DNA from: Terriglobia bacterium
GTDB taxonomy: Bacteria > Acidobacteriota > Terriglobia > Terriglobales > Acidobacteriaceae
Assembly: GCA_021325035.1 (NCBI GenBank)
Contig: JAJPHW010000024.1
Location: 1-64,000, forward strand
Reading direction: 5' to 3'
Length of the DNA stretch: 64,000 nucleotides
Shown here: positions 38,812-47,788 of the stretch, piece after piece
Position numbering within the stretch: the stretch's first letter is position 1
How the letters are laid out: each line of letters opens with the position of its first letter
The notes under the pieces: generated by a model
Databases searched by the model: none
The model's input: only the letters and a program-made list of their open reading frames with translations
Told to the model about the DNA's origin: nothing
Made by a program: the position numbers and the translations under genes

Positions 38812-40221
38812 CTAAATCTGCACTGCGTACTCTTTGAGTTTGCGATAAAGCGTGGTCTTGCCAATCCCCAACATCTTTGCTGCCAGCAGTTTGTCGCCAT
38901 TCAGTTGCGTGATGGTATTGAGAATCGCGGTCTTCTCCAGTTCACCAATGGGTTGAATTCGCGATGAACGCTCTCCCGCCATGAGTGTTGTCCCGGCTGC
39001 GCTGTGAATCACTGTCGGTAAATCGTTCACATGAATCACCGGGCCGCTCACCAGGGCGCAAGCCCTCTCCAGGCAATTCTCCAATTCGCGAACATTGCCG
39101 GGCCAGTCGTACGCCAGCATCGCTTTGAGCGCTTCATCGCTCAACGTTTGCTCGCGGCCGGTGTCGCGGCATGTTCTTTCCAGAAAATGCGCTGCCAGCA
39201 GAGGAATGTCCTGCCGTCTTTCTCGTAGCGGCGGAATGCGCAATGTCAGCACATTCAACCGGAAATATAGATCTCGCCGGAAAGTTCCCTGCGCCACTCC
39301 CTGTTCCAAATCACGATTCGTAGCGGCCAGAATTCTCACGTTGATGGGTAGCCTTTTCGTGCCGCCAACGGGACGAATTTCTTTTTCCTGGATCGCCCGC
39401 AATAATTTCGATTGCAAATCAAGCGGCAATTCGCCCATTTCATCGAAAAATACCGTCCCGCCTTCGGCCAGCGCCAGCAATCCATCTTTCGATTGGTTGG
39501 CTCCCGTAAATGCGCCTTTCACATAACCGAAGAGTTCGCTCTCGATCAGCGTCGGCACCAACGAACCGCAATCCACAGGGATGAAAGGCTTATCGCGCAA
39601 TGCGCCGCAGTAATGAATCGCCCGCGCCACCATTTCTTTGCCGGTGCCACTCTCTCCAAAAATCAACACCGGATGTGCACTCTGCGCGGCTTTAGCAACG
39701 ATTCTGTAAAGTTTCTCCATCTCCGGAGAGCGCCCGATCATGGAACCGAAGCCTTGTTTCGACTTAATCTTTTCCCGCAAAGTGCGGTTTTCGCTCTTGA
39801 GTTTCAAATGCGCGGTAACCCGCTCAAGCAGCAACCGCAACTCCTCCATGCTGAAAGGTTTGGTGACGTAGTCGTAAGCCCCTTCTTTCATCGCCTGCAC
39901 CGCCGACTGCACGCTCGCATAGCCGGTCACAACGACCACTGCAACCTCTGGATGTTTTTGCCGCAGCGCATGCAGCGCCTGCAAGCCACCCGCACCCGGC
40001 AATTTGAGATCGAGCAGTACAACATCAATAGGCTGAGTTTCCAGGGTTCGAAAGGCTTGCTCGGCGGAGTCCGCCACCGAAGCGTTGAACCCTAAAGATT
40101 GCGCCAGCTCCCGGCAAACCTCCCGAATGGCGCGTTCGTCGTCCACAATCAGCAGGTTTAGAAGGTTTGCCCCTGGAATTTGCGGCACGTGCAGCGCCAT
40201 TGCGGTTGCAGCAGTCATCAT
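38812..40221 (-). CDS. NtrC-family sigma-54-dependent response regulator
   Basis: REC (LLIVDDE...VVLLDLKLPG), AAA+ GESGTGKE, GAFTGA, Fis-type HTH. Confidence 0.95.
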   Translation of the reverse strand: MMTAATAMALHVPQIPGANLLNLLIVDDERAIREVCRELAQSLGFNASVADSAEQAFRTLETQPIDVVLLDLKLPGAGGLQALHALRQKHPEVAVVVVTGYASVQSAVQAMKEGAYDYVTKPFSMEELRLLLERVTAHLKLKSENRTLREKIKSKQGFGSMIGRSPEMEKLYRIVAKAAQSAHPVLIFGESGTGKEMVARAIHYCGALRDKPFIPVDCGSLVPTLIESELFGYVKGAFTGANQSKDGLLALAEGGTVFFDEMGELPLDLQSKLLRAIQEKEIRPVGGTKRLPINVRILAATNRDLEQGVAQGTFRRDLYFRLNVLTLRIPPLRERRQDIPLLAAHFLERTCRDTGREQTLSDEALKAMLAYDWPGNVRELENCLERACALVSGPVIHVNDLPTVIHSAAGTTLMAGERSSRIQPIGELEKTAILNTITQLNGDKLLAAKMLGIGKTTLYRKLKEYAVQI

Positions 40222-40287
40222 GGGAAAACTCCTCTTATAAAATTAAGAAATACAAAATGAAACAGAAAGCGGTGGATTGATCTTCGG

Positions 40288-41124
40288 CTACACGACATGC
40301 CGCTTTTGGCGCGGCACAACTCGACTCGCAAAAATCCTTTCGGCCTGCACTGGTTCGCTGCGCAAAGCTGGCAGCCTGACCCTCATGCTGGTTCCCTTTG
40401 CCGGACCGCTTTCGACATGAATCTCTCCCCCGGCATTGCCGACAATCTCTCGCACCGTCGCCAGGCCCAGCCCATTTCCACGCCCCTGTGATTTCGTGGT
40501 GAAGAACGGCTCGAAAGCGTGGGTCAAAGTCGCTTTATCCATTCCACAGCCCGTGTCAATCACAGTCAGCTCCACATGCTTCGCACTTTTGCTATTTCCC
40601 GCGCGGGAATTCCCGGTTTGCAACACAATATTTCCCCCTTCGGGCATGGCATCGCGCGCATTCAGCACCAAATTTAAGACCACTTGCTGCGCCTTCGATG
40701 GGGATAACTTCATCTTTTTCAGGTCCTCGGCCAGATTCAGGATTAACTCAAAATTCTCCCCCAGCAATCGCCGCAGCAGATTGTTCATTCCCAAAATGGT
40801 TTCATTCCACGAGATTGCCTCAGGCTCGACCACGGCTGGCCGCGTCAGCGTCATCAGTTGCTGAATCAAGGCGATTCCACGCTCACAAGCCGTGCGAATT
40901 TCATCTGCCGCATGTTTCATTCGTTCGCAGTCGGGAATTTTCCGATTCTGCCGGTGTATCTCCTCGTGAATCAGATCGTTATAGAGCATGATCGCAGTAA
41001 GAAGAGTGTTGAAGTCATGTGCGACCCCGATGGTGAGCCGGCCTAGGGCCTCGTAATTCGACTGGGGCTGGTCACATTCCCGCTGCGGCACCGCGACCGG
41101 ACGCAGATGAATAGCTGCATTCAT
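40288..41124 (-). CDS. Sensor histidine kinase (no obvious sensor domain)
   Basis: YEALGRLTIGVAHDFNTLLTAIMLY, NLVLNARDAMPEGG, DTGCGMDK, GNGLGLATVREIV. Confidence 0.9.
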   Translation of the reverse strand: MNAAIHLRPVAVPQRECDQPQSNYEALGRLTIGVAHDFNTLLTAIMLYNDLIHEEIHRQNRKIPDCERMKHAADEIRTACERGIALIQQLMTLTRPAVVEPEAISWNETILGMNNLLRRLLGENFELILNLAEDLKKMKLSPSKAQQVVLNLVLNARDAMPEGGNIVLQTGNSRAGNSKSAKHVELTVIDTGCGMDKATLTHAFEPFFTTKSQGRGNGLGLATVREIVGNAGGEIHVESGPAKGTSMRVRLPALRSEPVQAERIFASRVVPRQKRHVV

Positions 41125-41319
41125 GCCATTACCCTCGTTCCACTCCCGTTCTGTTGCAATTCCCGAACCGGAAACTGACATTACCGCTTGCGAAGTACGG
41201 AATTCATGTGGGCTTGCTCCCTATTTGGGAAGTTTAGGGAGGAAATCGAATCGTCTAAAGGGCACCCGTCACAGGATGTTTGTGACGAATGAACATTGCA
41301 GACACAAAAATCCACAATG

Positions 41320-41350
41320 AAAAACCCTCTCCGGGGGAGACCGGAGAGGG
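41320..41350 (-). terminator. Rho-independent terminator of the cold-shock gene
   Basis: Minus strand CCCTCTCCGG-TCTCCC-CCGGAGAGGG-TTTTT. Confidence 0.9.
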
Positions 41351-41378
41351 CCAGTAATTCAGCGGAACCGCCGCGCCC

Positions 41379-41582
41379 TTAGGCGCGGACGACATTCCCT
41401 GCCTGGAAACCTTTGGGTCCCTTCAGCAGGTCGAACTCCACGGTTTCACCTTCGTTCAAGGTACGATAACCGTTTTCCTGGATGGCGGAGAAATGAACGA
41501 AAACATCCTCGCCGGTGGAGCGTTGAATGAAGCCGTAACCTTTGGCTCCGTTGAACCACTTGACTGTACCCTTCTCTCTCAC
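41379..41582 (-). CDS. Cold-shock protein (CspA family)
   Basis: [32 protein letters not shown]. Confidence 0.97.
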   Translation of the reverse strand: MREKGTVKWFNGAKGYGFIQRSTGEDVFVHFSAIQENGYRTLNEGETVEFDLLKGPKGFQAGNVVRA

Positions 41583-41998
41583 TGAAAAACTCCTTTCGCC
41601 TGTGGGGAATTAGCTCTTTTGCCCTTCTCCGCGAAGCTTCGCTTCATACAACCCCCTCAAAGAAGGACACAAGAGTGCCACCGCACCAACGCTGCGCAGA
41701 TTTCCATCCGGGTACGTGCGCCATGCCACTGCCCTACCAGAAGCGCCGGGAACTTCCAAAGCAGAACACAGAAACGGCTTGGAGATCCATCCACGAAACA
41801 TCAATTCAGCAGCCGAGCTTCGCCGCTTGAATCTTCGGCGAAGCACCAGATAATATTCAGGAACGCGCTTTCTGGCAAGCGGAAAAACGCCCAAGTGAAA
41901 CGTTTCTGTGCAAAAACGTAAGTAACCGCAGGTTATACGCCGTCTTTTGCCGGAAACGATGCTCTTGAAGCCGTTGTCATAGCTTGTTCTGGCCAAAA

Positions 41999-42883
41999 AT
42001 GAGCGATCCAACCACGACTTCGCCACCGTCAACATATCCACCAGTCACATCAGCAAAACAATCCGCGCAACGCTCGCCTTACTCTGGCTTGGTGGCTTCA
42101 ACAGCCAGGTATTTGCTTCATACCGAAGTCCATACTTTCGCTTTCTCCGTCGCCGCCAACGCCATCCTGTCGTTCTTTCCTTTCATGGTGCTTCTGCTGA
42201 CCATCACGCGAAACGTCTTCCATTCGCGAACCATGTCGGAAGTCGTCGAGGTGTTCCTGCGCGACTCCCTGCCCGCCGGACAGGATTTCGTCATCCGCAA
42301 CTTGAACGCCATGGTCGGCTCACGCCATCGCGTGCAGATCTTCTCCTTACTCATCCTGCTCGTGACTTCGACCGGAATCTTCATGCCCCTCGAAGTCGCG
42401 CTCAACCGCATCTGGCGCTTCCCCAACAACCGGTCTTATTTGGGAAATCAACTTATCTCCCTCGCACTGGCTTTTGCCTGCGGCGTGCTCGCGCTGCTCT
42501 CGATCGCTCTCACCGCAGGAAACATAGGCTTGATGCGCACACTCACCTTCGGCCACGGCGAGTTCATTATTCAGGTCATTGGATTCATTGCCATGAAGCT
42601 CATTGCCATCGCGGCTAGTATCGGCATTTTCTTTTTGATCTACTGGCTGCTGCCACACGGCAAAGTCACGCCTATCAGCGTGCTGCCCGCGGCGGTGATG
42701 ATGGGCCTACTCTCGGAAATCTTCAAGTACGCCTACATCGTCGCCCTGCCCCGCCTCAACTTTCAGGAAGTCTATGGCCCCTTCGCGCTTTCCGTGAGCA
42801 TGATGTTCTGGGCCTTCCTATCAGGCTTACTTCTGCTCGCCGGGGCCCACGTCTCCGCGCAAAGGCAGGAAAGAAGAAGCTGA
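41999..42883 (+). CDS. YihY/BrkB-family inner-membrane protein
   Basis: HTFAFSVAANAILSFFPFMVLLLTI..., multiple TM segments. Confidence 0.85.
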   Translation: MSDPTTTSPPSTYPPVTSAKQSAQRSPYSGLVASTARYLLHTEVHTFAFSVAANAILSFFPFMVLLLTITRNVFHSRTMSEVVEVFLRDSLPAGQDFVIRNLNAMVGSRHRVQIFSLLILLVTSTGIFMPLEVALNRIWRFPNNRSYLGNQLISLALAFACGVLALLSIALTAGNIGLMRTLTFGHGEFIIQVIGFIAMKLIAIAASIGIFFLIYWLLPHGKVTPISVLPAAVMMGLLSEIFKYAYIVALPRLNFQEVYGPFALSVSMMFWAFLSGLLLLAGAHVSAQRQERRS

Positions 42884-43117
42884 TGAAAGCACATAGAGCA
42901 TGTCGCCGATGTCAGTAGCAACGCAACGCTGACATTCCCAAGCGCGATCGCATGCGAAGAACAGATTCTGGATAGGCCTCATACGCGCTGAAAACCCTTG
43001 ACAGGCCCGTCTTTAGGGACGATAGTAGCGGGCAGTGCGGTTTCCGCCGTCCAGCCTCGACGGCGCACCGCCAACCCCAGGGGCAGTTGTTGTAAGAATT
43101 TTCTTGGGACGCAGCGC

Positions 43118-44338
43118 ATGAAGATATTTCTTTTCGTAGTGATTCTCGCCACTTCGCTTCAAGCCCAACCCCAAGCGCGCCTGCAAATTCTGCATAATTT
43201 CGGCTGTGACAAGTCATTCCCTGACCAACATACCTGTCCAACAGATGATGATGGCTACCAGCCGTGGTCGGGTGTGGTTTTTGACTCGAAAGGCAACATC
43301 TATGGAACCACCCCAATCGGGGGTACCCATGGTAATGGGATGGTATATGAACTCTCGCCCGATATTTATGCGGGCTGGAAGGAAACGATTTTGTACGAAT
43401 TTACGGGTACTCCACTAGATGGTGCTTGGCCATATGGCGGTGTAATTTTCGGACGCAATGGTCATCTCTACGGCACCACCGAACGGGGAGGAAAGAAATT
43501 TGCCGGGACGGTATATGAGTTAATCCCGGAGGGCAACGGAGGGTGGCACGCAAGGATCATTTACGACTTTAGTGGGAACGAATCTATGTACGGACCAAGA
43601 GCAGGATTGGCGCAAGATGGGAGTGGCAACTTGTACGGTACAGCTGACGGCGGCATCTTCGAACTCAGCCCCGCCGGAAATGACACTTGGACTGAAAGAA
43701 ATATTTGTACCGAAACAGATTGTGCGCAGGCTAACGGCGCACAGATTGCCGTTACTCCTGCCGGCGACCTTTTTGGAGCCACACCCTACGGCGGACCATA
43801 TGGCGGCGGCACCGTATATGCCCTAAAGCGCGTGAAAAATAGCTCGAATGGTTGGCGTCATTACGTACTCCACAGCTTTGGTCTCGACTGGGATTACGGA
43901 GAAGGAGTGAGTAACGGGGCACTTGCCTACGACGGCAAGGGTAATCTGTACGGCACTGCCGGAGGGGGTAAATATCTTTGCAACAACGACTACTGTGGCA
44001 TTGTCTTCAAATTAAGTTGGGATGGGCTGCATCACCGCTGGAAGGAAACGGTAATCCACAACTTCCAAGGTAACAGCTCCCAGCCCAATGGCTTAACGTT
44101 CGGCCCCGACGGAAATCTCTACGGCACCACCGTGTTTAGTCCGAGCGGAACAGTGTTTCGTTTATTGGCAAACAAGGATGGTACTTGGACTTACTCCGTT
44201 GTTGTCACTTTCGTTTACCAAGAGGCAGACACACCCTACGCAAATTTAACCGTAGGTCCAGACGGCAGCCTTTACGGTACAACGATTTTTGGCGGTCAAT
44301 ATTTTAACGGCGTGGTTTTCGAGATCAGCCCGCAGTAG
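43118..44338 (+). CDS. GloVer-type tandem-repeat secreted protein
   Basis: Repeated G.NLYGTT..GG motifs; signal peptide at ATG 43118. Confidence 0.8.
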   Translation: MKIFLFVVILATSLQAQPQARLQILHNFGCDKSFPDQHTCPTDDDGYQPWSGVVFDSKGNIYGTTPIGGTHGNGMVYELSPDIYAGWKETILYEFTGTPLDGAWPYGGVIFGRNGHLYGTTERGGKKFAGTVYELIPEGNGGWHARIIYDFSGNESMYGPRAGLAQDGSGNLYGTADGGIFELSPAGNDTWTERNICTETDCAQANGAQIAVTPAGDLFGATPYGGPYGGGTVYALKRVKNSSNGWRHYVLHSFGLDWDYGEGVSNGALAYDGKGNLYGTAGGGKYLCNNDYCGIVFKLSWDGLHHRWKETVIHNFQGNSSQPNGLTFGPDGNLYGTTVFSPSGTVFRLLANKDGTWTYSVVVTFVYQEADTPYANLTVGPDGSLYGTTIFGGQYFNGVVFEISPQ

Positions 44339-44391
44339 GCGCCTTTGGCATGACTGGCGCAGGTGAATGGGCGCTCACGTTCTCCAACCCC

Positions 44392-44420
44392 TTGACAGGC
44401 ACAGCTTTCGCTCCTAATGT
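44392..44420 (+). promoter_or_regulatory. Sigma70-like promoter upstream of the phosphoesterase
   Basis: TTGACA - 17 bp - TAATGT. Confidence 0.5.
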
Positions 44421-44537
44421 GGTCACCAGTATTTTTCTGCCGGACTCTCCCGCCGGTGCATCCAATGCCTCTCGTGGTCGCATAAGTCCCCCCGGCTTCT
44501 CGCGGCGCACAGAAAACTCAGGAGTCAGGTGCCGCGC

Positions 44538-46247
44538 ATGCGTTTGGTATCGAGTTTGACCTCCCTTAGCCTGCTTTTGTCGTTCTCCGCATCCGCTTTC
44601 GCGCAAAACAGGCCTCCGGTCAACCCCATTCAGCACATCATTATCGTGGTCGAGGAGAACCGCTCCCCCGACAACCTGTTCGGAGCAGACACAGCACTCA
44701 TCCAGGCTGGCGCAAATCTGTGGCCCGCGGCCAACAATCCTGGGTACACCGTTTCCTGCCTGAAGACTTCCACGAACCAGGAAATCCAGGTACACCCGAT
44801 TCCCATCCCGCTGGATACTTGCGTAGGCCCGTTGCATGGCCACACCGATGCCTGGGTGCCGATTTTCGACAACGGCGCCAATGATGGCTTGTGCAATGTG
44901 AAACCCGACTTGCCCAAGGGTTGCGTATTTCCCGGGCAGTATCCGCAGTACAGTTACGTGCCCAACACCATTCAGGCCAACGGCAGCGGATTGCTCGATC
45001 CTTATTTTCAGTTGGCCAACAGCTACGGATTCGCCAACTACATGTTCCAGACCAATCAAGGCGCCAGCTTCGCCGCGCATCAATTTTTGTTTTCAGGAAC
45101 TTCGGCGCCCGATTATTACAACGATCCGAACGGCTACACTTGCGGGCTGATCTTTCCCTGCTGGGAGTGGTTCGTCTCCGACAATCCGATCGCCAGCGGA
45201 GATTTCACGCAAAGCACAGGCTGCATCAGCAATGCGCCCGGCGAATATGTGGCTTCGATTGATCCGGCTTCGGATGCGCCTTCAGCCGTCTATACTCCGC
45301 CATTGCAAGGCGCTTATCCCGGTTATCCCTGCTATGACCACCCCAGCATGCAGGATGAACTTGCCAAGGGAAACGTTTCGTGGAAATACTACTCAGGCAG
45401 CAGCGCGGGATTATGGAATGCGCCGGGGTCGCTCTATCGCGTATGCCAGCCCTCAGGCATTGGCGGCACATGCACGTGGCCGGGGTGGAACAGTACCATC
45501 ATCGCTCCTGCGTCGCGCGCCGACGATCAGGCGCAAATTTTAAACGACATAGAAAGCGACCCAACCTGTACGCAGCTTGCCAGCGTGAGTTGGGTCATGC
45601 CAGATGGGCGATGGTCTGACCACTCGGCGGTTGCCGGCGACGACGGTGGCCCTTCGTGGGCCGCGGCCCTGGTCAATGCCATCGGCAATGAAAACCCTTG
45701 CCACTACTGGGCCAGCACCATCATCATCTTCACCTGGGATGACTGGGGCGGATGGTACGACCACATCAATCCAGCAGAAGCCATGGGCGGCCCGGGTGTG
45801 GGATACAAAAGCGCGAGCAGCGCGAGCGCGGGCGCGCAATACGTTTACGGTTTTCGGGTTCCTCTATTGGTCGTCTCGGCTTATACACCGGAAGGCTATA
45901 TTTCAGGCGGCAATACATCCGGCCCATCTTGCCCCGGCCCTTATTGCCATGATTTCGGCAGTATTCTTAGTTTCGTCGAGCATGAATTCAAATTGCCGCT
46001 GGGAGGAATTGGGCCTAAAGAGTTTCCCTACGCCGATTATTACGCGCCCGACGGCCCCTTCACCGCATGCGGCCCCGTTGCATGCCCTTACCCGCTTGCG
46101 GATTTCTTCACGCTGACCAAGCCGCGCGCCTTCCATCCAGTCATTGGCGCGAAATATCCGGAAACCTGCTTCCACTATCCGAACCAGAAAGGCTGCTTCA
46201 CCGACAAGGTGTTCCGCCCGCCCGACAATGACGATGATGAGGACTAA
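44538..46247 (+). CDS. Secreted phosphoesterase / phospholipase C-like (alkaline phosphatase superfamily)
   Basis: PIQHIIIVVEENRSPDNLFG, IFTWDDWGGWYDHINP, DFGSILSFVEHEF. Confidence 0.88.
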   Translation: MRLVSSLTSLSLLLSFSASAFAQNRPPVNPIQHIIIVVEENRSPDNLFGADTALIQAGANLWPAANNPGYTVSCLKTSTNQEIQVHPIPIPLDTCVGPLHGHTDAWVPIFDNGANDGLCNVKPDLPKGCVFPGQYPQYSYVPNTIQANGSGLLDPYFQLANSYGFANYMFQTNQGASFAAHQFLFSGTSAPDYYNDPNGYTCGLIFPCWEWFVSDNPIASGDFTQSTGCISNAPGEYVASIDPASDAPSAVYTPPLQGAYPGYPCYDHPSMQDELAKGNVSWKYYSGSSAGLWNAPGSLYRVCQPSGIGGTCTWPGWNSTIIAPASRADDQAQILNDIESDPTCTQLASVSWVMPDGRWSDHSAVAGDDGGPSWAAALVNAIGNENPCHYWASTIIIFTWDDWGGWYDHINPAEAMGGPGVGYKSASSASAGAQYVYGFRVPLLVVSAYTPEGYISGGNTSGPSCPGPYCHDFGSILSFVEHEFKLPLGGIGPKEFPYADYYAPDGPFTACGPVACPYPLADFFTLTKPRAFHPVIGAKYPETCFHYPNQKGCFTDKVFRPPDNDDDED

Positions 46248-46318
46248 GGTTGTCTAAGTTATAGATCGGCGCGTGGCCCACAGAAGCTCCGCCCTTTGCC
46301 CGGGATCTGCTCCACCGA

Positions 46319-46358
46319 AGGGTGGCCCATTCTTGCGCGTTCTTTGCGCAAGAGGGGG
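46319..46358 (+). repeat. REP-like hairpin element, copy E
   Basis: GGGTGGCCCATT-CTTGCGC-GTTCTTT-GCGCAAG-AGGGGGA. Confidence 0.75.
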
Positions 46359-46435
46359 AACCACGGGATTCTCTGCCAAACCTCTCCGCAAAAGTCTTTC
46401 CACTCAAACCAAAAAACGGCTTGAAGGGCCACCAA

Positions 46436-46560
46436 CCCCGCGCTTTCAAACCCTTCACCGGCGCCAAGTATCCGGAAAAATGCTTCCATTTTCCGAATCG
46501 GACAGGCTGTTTTCCGGGAACGCTGCCGCATGATCCCGATAACGATGGAGACGACGAGTC
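46436..46560 (+). pseudogene. Duplicated C-terminal relic of a phosphoesterase paralogue
   Basis: PRAFKPFTGAKYPEKCFHFPNRTGCFPGTLPHDPDNDGDDES versus the intact tail PRAFHPVIGAKYPETCFHYPNQKGCFTDKVFRPPDNDDDED. Confidence 0.85.
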
Positions 46561-46697
46561 GTGTTCATGGCCAAGTAGGAGGGTCGGGCAGCCTCAGTGC
46601 GAAAGATGTACGCGGAAGTGGAGTTTGGATTTACGCTTCTTATAGCATCCTTGAAGGCACCAGTTTGACAAGCTCCCGTGGTTTTTGGCCTCTAACG

Positions 46698-46886
46698 CTA
46701 AAACCATTTGGATAGAAAAGCCAAAGCAAAAACACCCGTATCCTTAACGAAGCAGCCAACATAATAAAGCGATATCGGCCACGTCTTTCTGTGGAGACCG
46801 AACAATACTGCCAGCAAAGCATAAGCCACTATCAATACGAGTTGAGCGTTCTTAGCAAAAGCAGGATTTCCAATGAATTCGCGCAT
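46698..46886 (-). CDS. Small two-TM hypothetical protein (62 aa)
   Basis: MREFIGNPAFAKNAQLVLIVAYALLAVLFGLHRKTWPISLYYVGCFVKDTGVFALAFLSKWF. Confidence 0.35.
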   Translation of the reverse strand: MREFIGNPAFAKNAQLVLIVAYALLAVLFGLHRKTWPISLYYVGCFVKDTGVFALAFLSKWF

Positions 46887-47197
46887 CTATTCCTCCGAAC
46901 GGCTTAGGTGCATTGAAATCATTTGGGGTTGTTAGATGTGAACTTTGTTCCAAGCTTAATCGACCTTGATCTGACGGGATAATTACCATCCTTCACGGGG
47001 TTCGAAGGATGGGCGCCCCTGTGCACCACCAGTCCCCCCAAGTTATAGATAGTGTTGCACTTTCATACTCCCTGTGGAAATGTTCGTTCGTCACTAACGT
47101 GCGGTGACGGATGATACAGCCTTCCACAGGGCGATTTTCCTACCATCGAAGCATCCCGTCGGAAAAGCTGGGCCTCGTCGTGCGCGAGGAGCGAAGA

Positions 47198-47788
47198 ATG
47201 TTTTTGTGGCTGCGAAAGTTCGTGAGCGTGGCGGCAGCGCTTTTGTGCCCGTTACTTCTAATTGCGCTGTTTCTCAGCGTATTTTTTCTAAGTCCCCCGG
47301 TTTCGCTAGGCATGGAAATGGCCCACTCCGGCGGAACGCCGGTAGTTCCCATTGAACGGTTGCGCCCTCTTACTAATAAATCCGGATACATCTTTGCGGG
47401 CACCGTGACGGCAATTCACGCCAGCCCTGCGCACGATGCGAAAGATGTGGCCACGATTGCGATTACCTTCCACGTGGACCACGCCGTGCGCGGCGTGCGC
47501 ACGGGACAGTCGCTGACGATCCGCGAATGGATGGGCGTGTGGGAGAACGGTCAGCGCTACCGCGTAGGCGAAAAAGTCTTTTTGTTTCTTTACCAGCCGA
47601 GCAAGTTGGGGCTGACCAGCATCGTGGGAGGGCCGCAGGGGCGAATGTCCATCCATCGGGGTGGGCAAGTAAATGTGGGGTTGGTGCGATATACGCGCGG
47701 GGTTGCATCGGGCGGGCCAGTCAAAAATTTCGTGAGCGTTGCCGAACTCGAGCAAGCTGTGCGTTTTGCAGAGAAGGATTTGCGATGA
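47198..47788 (+). CDS. Secreted/anchored small protein, possibly NTR/TIMP-like OB-fold
   Basis: N-terminal TM; YIFAGTVTAIHAS...ITFHVDHAVRG...RYRVGEKVFLFLYQPSKLGLTSIVGGPQGRM; overlaps the next gene by ATGA. Confidence 0.55.
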   Translation: MFLWLRKFVSVAAALLCPLLLIALFLSVFFLSPPVSLGMEMAHSGGTPVVPIERLRPLTNKSGYIFAGTVTAIHASPAHDAKDVATIAITFHVDHAVRGVRTGQSLTIREWMGVWENGQRYRVGEKVFLFLYQPSKLGLTSIVGGPQGRMSIHRGGQVNVGLVRYTRGVASGGPVKNFVSVAELEQAVRFAEKDLR

